Shown here one piece after another: positions 56,610 through 64,000 of a stretch of DNA of 64,000 bases; the first letter of the stretch is position 1, and every line of letters starts with the position of its first letter. Origin of the DNA: Amycolatopsis sp. CA-126428 (lineage in GTDB: Bacteria; Actinomycetota; Actinomycetes; Mycobacteriales; Pseudonocardiaceae). Both the position numbers and the translations under genes were made by a program. Below the pieces are notes generated by a model. It did no database searches. It worked only from the letters and a program-made list of their open reading frames with translations, and was not told the origin of the DNA. The stretch is from assembly GCF_002904335.1 (NCBI RefSeq), contig NZ_PPHF01000019.1, positions 1 to 64,000 on the forward strand. Reading direction: 5' to 3'.

Positions 56610-58565
56610 GTGGCTGACCCGACCACCTACCGTCCCTCGCCGGGGAGCATCCCGGATGCCCCTGGCGTGTACAAATTCCGCGACGCGACCAAGCGGGTCA
56701 TCTACGTCGGCAAGGCGAAAAGCCTCCGGAGCCGGCTGAACTCCTACTTCGCCGACCTCTCCGGCCTGCACCCGCGCACCCGGCAGATGGTCACCACGGC
56801 CGCGAGCGTCGAGTGGACCGTCGTCACCACCGAGGTCGAGGCGCTCCAGCTCGAGTACAACTGGATCAAGGAGTTCGACCCGCGGTTCAACGTCCGCTAC
56901 CGCGACGACAAGAGCTACCCGATGCTCGCGGTGACGCTGAACGAACAGTTCCCGCGCCTGCACGTCTACCGCGGCGCGCGCAAGAAGGGCGTCCGGTACT
57001 TCGGCCCGTACGCGCACGCGTGGGCCATCCGCGAGACGCTCGACCTGCTGCTGCGCGTCTTCCCGGCCCGCACCTGCTCGGCCGGGGTGTTCCGGCGCCA
57101 CGGCCAGATCGGCCGGCCCTGCCTGCTCGGCTACATCGACAAGTGCTCCGCGCCGTGCGTGGGCCGCGTCTCCGCCGGCGAGCACCGCGACATCGTCGAG
57201 GACTTCTGCGACTTCCTGGCGGGCAAGACCGACGTCATGATCAGGCGCCTCGAAGCCGAGATGGCCACCGCGTCCGAAGAGCTCGAGTTCGAGCGGGCCG
57301 CCCGGCTGCGCGACGACCTCGGCGCGCTGCGCCGCGCCATGGAGAAGCAGGCCGTGGTGCTCGGCGACGGCACGGACGCCGACGTCGTGGCGTTCGCCCA
57401 CGACGATCTCGAGGCCGCGGTCCAGGTCTTCCACGTGCGCGGCGGGCGCGTCCGCGGCCAGCGCGGCTGGGTGATCGACAAGGCCGAGGAGATGGACGTC
57501 CCGGCGCTGGTCGACCACTTCCTCACCCAGTTCTACGGCGACGAGGCCGAACTCGACGCCCGCGACGACGTCGACGCGGGGCCGGTCGTCCCGCGCGAGG
57601 TGCTGGTCCCGGAGCTGCCCGCGGACGCCGAGGCGGTCGCGGAGTGGCTCACCGGGCTGCGCGGCTCGCGGGTCCAGCTGCGGGTGCCCCAGCGCGGCGA
57701 CAAGAAGGCCCTCGCCGAGACCGTGCAGCGCAACGCGGGGGAGGCGTTCACCCAGCACAAGCTGCGCCGCGCCGGCGACCTCACGGCCCGCTCGGCGGCC
57801 CTCACCGAGCTGCAGGAGTTCCTCGCCCTCGACACCGCGCCGCTGCGCATCGAGTGCATCGACATCAGCCACATCCAGGGCAGCGACGTCGTCGCGTCGC
57901 TCGTCGTGTTCGAGGACGGGCTCGCGCGCAAGTCCGAGTACCGGCGCTTCGCGCTGCGGGAGGCGGCCACGGAGGGTGACGTCGCCTCGATCGCCGAGGT
58001 CGTCCGGCGCCGGTTCCACCGCTACCTCAAGGAAACCGCGGAAGAGTCGAGCACCCCCGGCCTCGACCCGGAGACCGGGCGGCCGAAGAAGTTCGCCTAC
58101 CCGCCGAACCTGCTGGTCGTCGACGGCGCGGGCCCGCAGGCCACCGCGGCCGCCGACGTGCTGGCCGAGCTCGGCATCACCGACATCGCCGTGATCGGGC
58201 TGGCCAAGCGGCTCGAAGAGGTCTGGCTGCCCGCCGACCCCGATCCGGTCATCCTGCCCCGGACGTCGGAGGGGCTGTACCTGCTGCAGCGGCTGCGTGA
58301 CGAAGCCCACCGCTTCGCCATCGCCTACCACCGCGAGAAGCGGTCCAAGCGGCTCGTGACGTCCGAATTGGACAGTGTGCCCGGGCTGGGGCAGGCTCGC
58401 CGCACCGCGCTGATCAAGCACTTCGGCTCGGTGAAGAAGCTCAAGCAGGCCAGGATCGAAGAGATCGAGGCGGTGCCCGGCTTCGGCAGGCGCACCGCGG
58501 AAGCCGTGGTCGCCGCGCTGGCCGGGGAGTCCGGCGCCGGCCACGGCACAGAAGCAGGGGAGTAG
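56610..58565 (+). CDS. uvrC: UvrABC excinuclease subunit C
   Basis: A 651-residue dual-incision nuclease. The N-terminal GIY-YIG domain includes [20 protein letters not shown] (3' incision). The UVR motif lies near residue 220 ([17 protein letters not shown]). The RNase H-like domain has [17 protein letters not shown] (5' incision), and two helix-hairpin-helices close the protein ([30 protein letters not shown]). It heads the conserved uvrC-rapZ-yvcK-whiA cluster. Confidence 0.97.
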   Translation: MADPTTYRPSPGSIPDAPGVYKFRDATKRVIYVGKAKSLRSRLNSYFADLSGLHPRTRQMVTTAASVEWTVVTTEVEALQLEYNWIKEFDPRFNVRYRDDKSYPMLAVTLNEQFPRLHVYRGARKKGVRYFGPYAHAWAIRETLDLLLRVFPARTCSAGVFRRHGQIGRPCLLGYIDKCSAPCVGRVSAGEHRDIVEDFCDFLAGKTDVMIRRLEAEMATASEELEFERAARLRDDLGALRRAMEKQAVVLGDGTDADVVAFAHDDLEAAVQVFHVRGGRVRGQRGWVIDKAEEMDVPALVDHFLTQFYGDEAELDARDDVDAGPVVPREVLVPELPADAEAVAEWLTGLRGSRVQLRVPQRGDKKALAETVQRNAGEAFTQHKLRRAGDLTARSAALTELQEFLALDTAPLRIECIDISHIQGSDVVASLVVFEDGLARKSEYRRFALREAATEGDVASIAEVVRRRFHRYLKETAEESSTPGLDPETGRPKKFAYPPNLLVVDGAGPQATAAADVLAELGITDIAVIGLAKRLEEVWLPADPDPVILPRTSEGLYLLQRLRDEAHRFAIAYHREKRSKRLVTSELDSVPGLGQARRTALIKHFGSVKKLKQARIEEIEAVPGFGRRTAEAVVAALAGESGAGHGTEAGE

Positions 58566-58574
58566 GGAAACACA

Positions 58575-59465
58575 GTGAGTGCGCAAGAGGAGATCCGCGG
58601 CTCCGGCATGGAGGTCGCGGTCGTGTCCGGGTTGTCGGGGGCGGGCCGCAGCACGGCGGCCAAGTGCCTGGAGGACCTGGGCTGGTTCGTCGTCGACAAC
58701 CTGCCACCGGAGCTGATCGCCACCATGGTCGAGCTGGGCGCGCAGGCGCGCGGCGCGATCACGAAGGTGGCGGTGGTGATGGACGTGCGCTCGCGCGCGT
58801 TCACCGACGACCTGGCCTCGGTGATCAAGGACCTCGACGCCCGGGGCTACAAGCCGCGGGTGCTGTTCCTGGAGGCGACCGACGCGGTGCTGGTGCGGCG
58901 GTTCGAGGCCGTCCGCCGGGGCCACCCGATGCAGGGCGACGGCCGCCTGGCCGACGGCATCACGGCGGAGCGGACGCTGCTGGAGCCGCTGCGCGAAGAA
59001 GCCGACCTGGTGCTCGACACGTCGTCGCTGTCGGTGCACGACCTGCGCGCCAAGATCGAAGACGCGTTCGGCTCCGAGGCCAGCACCCAGACCCGCGTCA
59101 CCGTGCTGTCCTTCGGCTACAAGTACGGCCTGCCGATGGACGCCGACCTGGTGATGGACGTCCGGTTCCTGCCGAACCCGTTCTGGATCCCGGAGCTGCG
59201 CGAGCACACCGGCCTCGACGGCGAGGTCCGCAACTACGTCCTCTCGCAGGAGGGCGCCGAGGAGTTCCTCGACCGCTACCACCAGCTGCTGCGGCTGATC
59301 GGCGCCGGCTACAAGCGCGAAGGCAAGCGGTACCTGACGCTGGCCGTCGGCTGCACCGGCGGCAAGCACCGCAGCGTGGCGCTGTCCGTCGAGCTCGCCG
59401 AGCGTCTGTCCAAAGAGGACGGGATGGCCGTGAAGGTGGTGCACCGCGACCTTGGTCGTGAATAA
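58575..59465 (+). CDS. rapZ: RNase adapter protein RapZ (nucleotide-binding, YvcJ family)
   Basis: A 296-residue P-loop protein. Walker A GLSGAGRSTAAK (residues 20-31), VDNLPPELIATM, and the C-terminal domain with VGCTGGKHRSVALSVELAE. In E. coli RapZ guides glmZ RNA decay; in actinobacteria the role is unsettled. GTG 58575 follows AGGGAAAC, 9 nt after the uvrC stop. It overlaps the yvcK start. Confidence 0.95.
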   Translation: MSAQEEIRGSGMEVAVVSGLSGAGRSTAAKCLEDLGWFVVDNLPPELIATMVELGAQARGAITKVAVVMDVRSRAFTDDLASVIKDLDARGYKPRVLFLEATDAVLVRRFEAVRRGHPMQGDGRLADGITAERTLLEPLREEADLVLDTSSLSVHDLRAKIEDAFGSEASTQTRVTVLSFGYKYGLPMDADLVMDVRFLPNPFWIPELREHTGLDGEVRNYVLSQEGAEEFLDRYHQLLRLIGAGYKREGKRYLTLAVGCTGGKHRSVALSVELAERLSKEDGMAVKVVHRDLGRE

Positions 59466-60459
59466 CGTGCGCGCGGTCGCCCTCGGGGGCGGCCACGGAC
59501 TGCACGCCACGTTGTCCGCGGTGCGGCGGGTGACCCCCGACGTGACCGCGGTCGTGACCGTGGCCGACGACGGCGGATCCTCCGGCCGGTTGCGGCGCGA
59601 ACTCGGCCTGCTGCCGCCGGGCGACCTGCGGCAGGCGTTCGCCGCCTTCGCCGCCGAAGACGGCGGCACGCTGTGGGCCGAGGTCTTCCAGCACCGCTTC
59701 GGCGGCGACGGCGCACTGGCCGGGCACGCGGTGGGGAACCTGCTGCTGGCCGGGCTGTTCGAGGTGCTCGGCGATCCGGTCGCCGCGCTCGACGAGGCCT
59801 GCCGCCTGATGGGCGTCTCGGGCCGCGTGCTGCCGATGTCGCCGGAGCCGCTGGAAATCGAGGGGCGGGTCAGCGGCCTCGACAGCGAGGACCCGGCCGC
59901 GGTGCGCACGATCCGCGGCCAGGTCGCGGTGGCCTCGACGCCGGGGCAGGTGCAGCGCGTCAGCCTGCACACGCCGGGCCGGTCGGGGCGGCCGCCGCAG
60001 GCGTGCGCGGAGGCCGTCGAGGCGGTGCTCGCCGCCGACGTCGTGTTCCTCGGGCCGGGGTCGTGGTTCACGAGCGTTCTCCCGCACCTGCTCGTGCCGG
60101 GACTGCACGACGCGCTCGTGCACACGGCCGCGACGAAGGTGCTCGTGCTCAACCTTGTCCCCCAGCCGGGGGAAACCGCGGGATTCTCGCCGGAGCGTCA
60201 CCTCGACGTACTCTTCGAACACGCCCCCGATCTGCGGGTCGACGCGGTGATCGCGGACCGCGATTCCGTCCCCGACCCGGCGAATCTCCGCCGCGCGGCG
60301 GAACGGCTGGGCGGCCGGGCGCACCTGGGGGCGGTGGCCGACCCCGGAGTGCCGGGACGGCATGATCCTGATGCGCTCGCGCGAACGATGCGGGAGGCTC
60401 TCGGTCTCGTCGGGGACGGGGAGCACGGGGGAGGAGCGAAAGGCAGGGAGGGGCAGTAA
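59458..60459 (+). CDS. yvcK: YvcK/CuvA family gluconeogenesis and cell-shape factor
   Basis: A protein of about 333 residues of the CofD-like fold. [21 protein letters not shown] is the nucleotide-sugar binding start, [16 protein letters not shown] and [17 protein letters not shown] follow. It binds UDP-sugars and affects cell-wall synthesis in Bacillus and mycobacteria. GTG 59458, GTG 59467 or TTG 59452 are all possible starts; the first is chosen for its 8-nt overlap with rapZ. The stop shares a base with the whiA ATG. Confidence 0.93.
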   Translation: MNNVRAVALGGGHGLHATLSAVRRVTPDVTAVVTVADDGGSSGRLRRELGLLPPGDLRQAFAAFAAEDGGTLWAEVFQHRFGGDGALAGHAVGNLLLAGLFEVLGDPVAALDEACRLMGVSGRVLPMSPEPLEIEGRVSGLDSEDPAAVRTIRGQVAVASTPGQVQRVSLHTPGRSGRPPQACAEAVEAVLAADVVFLGPGSWFTSVLPHLLVPGLHDALVHTAATKVLVLNLVPQPGETAGFSPERHLDVLFEHAPDLRVDAVIADRDSVPDPANLRRAAERLGGRAHLGAVADPGVPGRHDPDALARTMREALGLVGDGEHGGGAKGREGQ

Positions 60460-61451
60460 TGGCGATGACCGCCGCGGTGAAGGACGAGCTGAGCCGGCTG
60501 GAGATCACGAAGATCGGGCCGCGCCGGGCGGAGGTCGCGTCGCTGCTTCGCTTCGCCGGCGGGCTGCACATCGTGGCCGGCCGGGTGGTCGTCGAGGCGG
60601 AGCTGGACACGGGCTCGGTCGCGCGACGGCTGCGCAAGGAGATCCACGAGCTGTACGGCCACCATTCGGACGTCCACGTCATCACCGCCAGCGGCGGGCT
60701 GCGCAAGGGCACCCGGTACGTCGTGCGCGTGGTGAAGGACGGCGAGGGCCTGGCCCGGCAGACCGGGCTGATCGACCAGCGCGGCCGCCCGGTGCGCGGG
60801 CTGCCCGCGGCCGTGGTGTCCGGGGGAGTGGCCGACGCGGAAGCGGCGTGGCGGGGCGCGTTCCTCGCCCACGGCTCGCTGACCGAACCGGGCCGCTCCT
60901 CGTCGCTCGAGGTGACCTGCCCGGGCCCGGAGGCGGCGCTCGCCCTGGTGGGCGCGGCGCGCCGGATGGGCATCCAGGCGAAGTCCCGCGAAGTCCGCGG
61001 AGCCGACCGCGTGGTGGTCCGCGACGGCGACGCGATCGGGGCGCTGCTGACCCGCCTGGGCGCGCACGCGAGCGTCCTGCAGTGGGAAGAGCGCCGGATG
61101 CGCCGCGAGGTCCGCGCGACGGCGAACCGCCTGGCCAACTTCGACGACGCGAACCTGCGGCGCTCGGCCCGCGCGGCGGTGGCGGCGGCGGCCCGGGTGG
61201 AGCGGGCGCTGGAGATCCTCGGCGAGACGGCCCCGGACCACCTGCTGGCGGCCGGCCGGCTCCGGCTGTCCAACCGCCAGGCGTCCCTGGAGGAGCTGGG
61301 TCAGCTGTCGGAGCCGCAGATGACGAAGGACGCGGTGGCGGGCCGGATCCGGCGGCTGCTGGCGATGGCGGACAAGCGGGCCAAGGACCTCGACATCCCG
61401 GACACCGAGTCGGCGGTCACGCCCGAGATGCTCGAGGAAGAAGAGGCCTGA
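60459..61451 (+). CDS. whiA: Sporulation transcription factor WhiA
   Basis: A 330-residue protein. The N-terminal LAGLIDADG-derived domain ([21 protein letters not shown], residues 10-30) is joined to a C-terminal helix-turn-helix ([17 protein letters not shown], near 275). In Streptomyces it works with WhiB to switch on ftsZ and division genes during sporulation. ATG 60459 follows AGGGAGGGGCAGTA. Ends with EMLEEEEA. Its presence with bldD points to a developing actinomycete. Confidence 0.96.
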   Translation: MAMTAAVKDELSRLEITKIGPRRAEVASLLRFAGGLHIVAGRVVVEAELDTGSVARRLRKEIHELYGHHSDVHVITASGGLRKGTRYVVRVVKDGEGLARQTGLIDQRGRPVRGLPAAVVSGGVADAEAAWRGAFLAHGSLTEPGRSSSLEVTCPGPEAALALVGAARRMGIQAKSREVRGADRVVVRDGDAIGALLTRLGAHASVLQWEERRMRREVRATANRLANFDDANLRRSARAAVAAAARVERALEILGETAPDHLLAAGRLRLSNRQASLEELGQLSEPQMTKDAVAGRIRRLLAMADKRAKDLDIPDTESAVTPEMLEEEEA

Positions 61452-61464
61452 CCAGCTCGCACGG

Positions 61465-61494
61465 CCGGCGGTCGCCCGTTCGTGGTGCCGCCGG
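61465..61494 (+). terminator. Weak hairpin after whiA
   Basis: CCGGCGG (61465-61471) pairs with CCGCCGG (61488-61494) around a 16-nt loop, 14 nt past the whiA stop. The 159-nt gap to gpgS shows no other clear structure. Confidence 0.35.
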
Positions 61495-61610
61495 AGGTTA
61501 ACGGGATCGGTGCCGTCCGGGCCATCTCGTAACACCCCGGTAGCACTCCGAAGAAGCCGAGGAAACGCGCAGCCCCCAGCCTCGGAGACGACCGAGGGAA
61601 GGGGAAGATC

Positions 61611-62615
61611 ATGCGCAACGCACACCTGCAGGTGACGCCCGCGGTCGGCACCTGGCTGGCCCGGCGCAGCAGCAAGGCCGAGGACTGGACCACCGAAGAA
61701 CTCGTCGCGGCCAAGCGCGGCACCACGGTCTCGGTCGTCATCCCGGCGCGCAACGAGGAAGCGACCGTCGGCGCGATCGTCGCCGCCATCCGCGAAGAAC
61801 TGCAGGAACACCACGCACTCGTCGACGAGATCCTCGTCGTCGACAGCCACTCCACCGACGCCACCGCCGAGGTCGCGGCGGCCGCGGGGGCGGACGTCGT
61901 CGCGCAGGACGCCGTCTTCCCCGCCCTCGAAGGCCTGGCCGGGAAGGGCGAGGCGCTGTGGAAGGGCGTCGCGGCGACGACCGGTGACCTCGTCGTCTTC
62001 GTCGACGGCGACCTCCACGACTTCACCACGAGCTACGTCACCGGCCTGCTCGGCCCGCTGCTCACCGATCCGTCGGTGGCCTACGTCAAGGGCTTCTACC
62101 ACCGGCCGCTCGGCGACCAGGCCGACGGCGGCGGCCGCGTCACCGAGCTCGTCGCACGGCCGCTGCTCAACATGTTCTGGCCGGAACTGTCGGGGTTCGT
62201 GCAGCCGCTGGCCGGCGAGTACGCGGGCCGCCGGGAAGTGCTGGAGAGCATCCCGTTCGTCGTCAACTACGGCGTCGAGATCGGGCACCTGATCGACCTC
62301 ACCGAGCTGCGCGGTCTCGACGCGCTGGCCCAGGTCGACCTCGGCCACCGCGTCCACCGGCACCAGAGCACGCAGGCGCTGGGGCGGATGGCCGGGCAGA
62401 TCATGCTGACGCTGTTCGACCGCCTGGAGCGCTACGACCGGCTGGTCACGGCGGTGCCGCCGGCGACGCTGCTCGCCCAGTTCCAGCGGGGCACGTCGGC
62501 CGACGGCGTCGAGCGCGAACTGGTGCTGACCGACCTGACCTCGCCGCAGCGCCCGCCGCTCGAGAGCCTGCCGGCGTCGATCCGGCCGGAGAACGCCCTG
62601 CAGGAAACGGCGTAG
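61611..62615 (+). CDS. gpgS: Glucosyl-3-phosphoglycerate synthase
   Basis: A 334-residue GT81 glycosyltransferase making glucosyl-3-phosphoglycerate from UDP-glucose, the first step to methylglucose lipopolysaccharide or glucosylglycerate. TVSVVIPARNEEATVGAIV binds UDP, VDSHSTDAT and GKGEALWKGV follow, VVFVDGDLHDF carries the metal-binding acidic motif, and GFVQPLAGEYAGRR binds the acceptor. ATG 61611 follows AAGGGGAAGATC. Its terminator lies inside the facing gene. Confidence 0.93.
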   Translation: MRNAHLQVTPAVGTWLARRSSKAEDWTTEELVAAKRGTTVSVVIPARNEEATVGAIVAAIREELQEHHALVDEILVVDSHSTDATAEVAAAAGADVVAQDAVFPALEGLAGKGEALWKGVAATTGDLVVFVDGDLHDFTTSYVTGLLGPLLTDPSVAYVKGFYHRPLGDQADGGGRVTELVARPLLNMFWPELSGFVQPLAGEYAGRREVLESIPFVVNYGVEIGHLIDLTELRGLDALAQVDLGHRVHRHQSTQALGRMAGQIMLTLFDRLERYDRLVTAVPPATLLAQFQRGTSADGVERELVLTDLTSPQRPPLESLPASIRPENALQETA

Positions 62616-62618
62616 GTC

Positions 62619-63479
62619 TCACGCGGGCACGTGTTCGGGCTGCCAGCCGGGCGGCCCGAACACGTAGCCCGCGCGCTCTCGCCACGTCCGGGCCGTGCGG
62701 AGGTCGCGCAGGATCGAGCCGTACTCGTGGAAGCCGACGCTGAGCAGGTGGTACGTCCCGATGTTCTTCGTCAGCCCGTACGTCGGCCGCCGGCCCTCGG
62801 GGACGAAGCTGCCGAACATCCGATCCCAGATGATCAGGATGCCGCCGTAGTTCGCGTCGAGGTATTCGGCGTCGCTGCCGTGGTGGACGCGGTGGTGGGA
62901 CGGGGTGTTGAAGACGTACTCGAACCAGCGCGGCAGCTTGCCGACCTTCTCGGTGTGCACGAAGAACTGGTAGACGAGGTCGATCGACAGGCCGGTCAGG
63001 ATCAGCCACGGCGGGATGCCGGCCAGCGCCAGCACCGACCAGAACGGCAGCTGGAAGTACGGCGTCCACTTCTGGCGCAGCGCGGTCGAGAAGTTGTAGT
63101 GCTCGCTGGAGTGGTGCACCTGGTGCCCGGCCCAGAGCAGCCGCACGCGGTGGCTGGCCCGGTGGTAGGCGTAGAACACGAGTTCCTGGCCGAGCAGCAT
63201 GAGCACCCACGTCCACCAGTCGCGCGGGTCGAACTTCACCGGCGCCAGCTCGAACAGCGCCGCGAACACGACCAGCATCACCAGCCGGAACAGGGCGTTG
63301 ACGCCGACTGCGACCGTGCCCATCAGCATGCTCGTCCGGGTGTCGGCGACGCTGTAGCCGATGACGCCGTCGTCGTGGCCGAGCACGTGCACCGCGACGA
63401 TTTCGATCGTGACGAACAGCAGGAACACCGGAATCGCGAACAGCACGGGGTCGCGCAGGTGCACCAGGAACTCGGCCAC
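62619..63479 (-). CDS. Fatty acid hydroxylase / sterol desaturase family membrane protein
   Basis: A 286-residue diiron membrane enzyme. Four membrane segments are visible, and the three His boxes are HRASHR, HQVHHSSEH and HHRVHHG, plus distal His in TYHLLSVGFHEYG. It should hydroxylate or desaturate a lipid; substrate unknown. GTG 63479 with AGGAGG 4-5 nt upstream is preferred over ATG 63494, which has no ribosome binding site. It is divergent from a TetR regulator that probably controls it. Confidence 0.9.
   Translation of the reverse strand: MAEFLVHLRDPVLFAIPVFLLFVTIEIVAVHVLGHDDGVIGYSVADTRTSMLMGTVAVGVNALFRLVMLVVFAALFELAPVKFDPRDWWTWVLMLLGQELVFYAYHRASHRVRLLWAGHQVHHSSEHYNFSTALRQKWTPYFQLPFWSVLALAGIPPWLILTGLSIDLVYQFFVHTEKVGKLPRWFEYVFNTPSHHRVHHGSDAEYLDANYGGILIIWDRMFGSFVPEGRRPTYGLTKNIGTYHLLSVGFHEYGSILRDLRTARTWRERAGYVFGPPGWQPEHVPA
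62629..62665. terminator. Terminator of gpgS embedded in the facing gene
   Basis: ACGTGTTCGGGC (62629-62640) pairs perfectly with GCCCGAACACGT (62654-62665). It begins 14 nt after the gpgS stop and lies entirely within the last codons of the convergent desaturase-family gene. Confidence 0.65.
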
Positions 63480-63505
63480 GTCGCCTCCTCTCATCTGACC
63501 ATGCG

Positions 63506-63530
63506 GTAACTTACCCTTGGGTCACTTTAC
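63506..63530. promoter_or_regulatory. TetR-type operator in divergent promoter
   Basis: TTACCCTTGGGTCA (63511-63524) is an imperfect palindrome flanked by GTAA (63506-63509) and TTAC (63527-63530). It lies 27 nt upstream of the desaturase start and 20 nt upstream of the TetR gene, just ahead of that gene's -10. Confidence 0.45.
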
Positions 63531-63536
63531 GCACGG

Positions 63537-63542
63537 TAGGCT
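63537..63542 (+). promoter_or_regulatory. -10 element of leaderless tetR promoter
   Basis: TAGGCT ends 7 nt before GTG 63550, which has no ribosome binding site. Confidence 0.45.
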
Positions 63543-63549
63543 CTGGCCT

Positions 63550-64000
63550 GTGACGGAGTCAAGGGCGGTCGGGACCAAGGGGATGCCCCGCGAAGAGCGC
63601 GAGGCCCAGCTCGTCGTGGCCGGCACCGAAGAGTTCGGCCGGGCGGGGTACGCGGGCGCGTCGATGGTCGAGATCGCGCGCCGGGTCGGGGTCACGAAAC
63701 CGTTGCTGTACCAGTACTTCGGCTCGAAGGACGGCCTGTACCTGGCCTGCCTGCACCGCGCGGGCGGCCGCCTCACCGACGGCGTGGCGACCACCATGGC
63801 GGCCGGCGGCGAGCCCGACCAGATGCCGCTGAAGGTGCTCGCGGCGATCTTCACGACGTTCGACCACGACCGTTACGCGTGGCGCCTCCTGCGCGACGCG
63901 ACGGTCCCGTCGAGGGGCGACATCGCCGCCGCGGCCGCGGACTACCGCCGCCGGCTGGACGCGTTCGCCGTGCTCGGCGCCACGCAGCTGCTGACCTCCC
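63550..64000 (+). CDS. TetR-family transcriptional regulator (truncated by window end)
   Basis: The first 150 residues are present. After a short N-terminus (TESRAVGTKGMPREEREAQL) the TetR DNA-binding domain reads AGTEEFGRAGYAGASMVEIA followed by RRVGVTKPLLYQYFGSKDGLYLAC (two stretches). The ligand domain begins near residue 70 and runs off the window. GTG 63550 follows a leaderless -10. Divergent from the desaturase-family gene with a palindrome between them, so it probably represses that gene and itself. Confidence 0.9.
   Translation, partial: MTESRAVGTKGMPREEREAQLVVAGTEEFGRAGYAGASMVEIARRVGVTKPLLYQYFGSKDGLYLACLHRAGGRLTDGVATTMAAGGEPDQMPLKVLAAIFTTFDHDRYAWRLLRDATVPSRGDIAAAAADYRRRLDAFAVLGATQLLTS

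Noticed and set aside
56571..60152. A 1193-codon open frame antisense to uvrC, rapZ and yvcK
   Set aside because: It mirrors three well-recognised genes, has the Arg/Gly/Val-Glu-rich composition of antisense frames in GC-rich DNA, and shows no family motif.

Overview
The window is chromosomal DNA of a very high-GC actinomycete. Gene content and order point to Pseudonocardiales, most likely Amycolatopsis or a close relative. The evidence is many GTG starts, ATGA/GTGA stop-start overlaps, a bldD and a whiA gene, an actinobacterial integration host factor (mihF), glucosyl-3-phosphoglycerate synthase, and the conserved blocks aroC-K-B-Q, efp-nusB-bldD-pyr, mihF-gmk-rpoZ-coaBC-metK-priA and uvrC-rapZ-yvcK-whiA. 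No rRNA, tRNA, CRISPR array, insertion sequence or prophage gene was seen. The genus is an inference.

Layout. 1-5.06 kb is accessory: a small membrane protein, an alpha/beta hydrolase whose 3' end runs through tandem palindromes, a divergent ArsR-like regulator, a D-2-hydroxyacid dehydrogenase, the wreck of an exported S33 peptidase, and a beta-lactamase-fold hydrolase. 5.1-8.4 kb is a sugar PTS cluster (HPr, EIIC, GntR/UTRA regulator, EIIB, EIIA) with a DasR-type operator in the divergent promoter. 8.4-10.9 kb holds a Rieske lipoprotein, a membrane protein, an ECF sigma/anti-sigma pair and a converging array of 21-bp repeats. 10.9-15.1 kb is the shikimate operon, ending in a GNAT-VOC fusion. 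15.2-19.5 kb has a GH43-like lipoprotein, a membrane protein, an Xaa-Pro peptidase, efp and nusB.

19.7-30.8 kb holds bldD and the complete pyrimidine operon pyrR-pyrB-pyrC-(membrane protein)-carA-[AAA ATPase-DUF4276]-carB-pyrF. A PyrR-type RNA element overlaps the first ribosome binding site, and a near-consensus BldD box lies upstream of bldD. The ATPase/DUF4276 pair inserted between carA and carB is the most unusual gene arrangement in the window and looks like a defence-type module wired into nucleotide synthesis. 30.9-36.9 kb is housekeeping (mihF, gmk, rpoZ, coaBC, metK, degenerate priA). 36.9-42.9 kb is accessory (DUF3616-like protein, CotH-like kinase, a pyroglutamyl-peptidase-like protein with Ser in place of the nucleophile Cys, gamma-glutamyltransferase). 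43.2-46.1 kb has fmt, preceded by a 15-codon leader ORF, then rsmB and a flavoprotein. 46.3-50.9 kb has a secreted serine hydrolase, alkaline phosphatase and a two-component system. 51-54.7 kb is rpe plus the riboflavin genes ribE-ribBA-ribH and a PH-domain protein. 54.8-61.5 kb has xthA, a trypsin-like protease and uvrC-rapZ-yvcK-whiA. The window ends with gpgS, a sterol-desaturase-family protein and a truncated TetR regulator.

Two features recur. Many transcription units look leaderless, with a TANNNT-like -10 box ending 6-8 nt before the start codon. A palindrome family with CGTGAGTG outer arms occurs three times, once between divergent genes where it cannot be a simple terminator.
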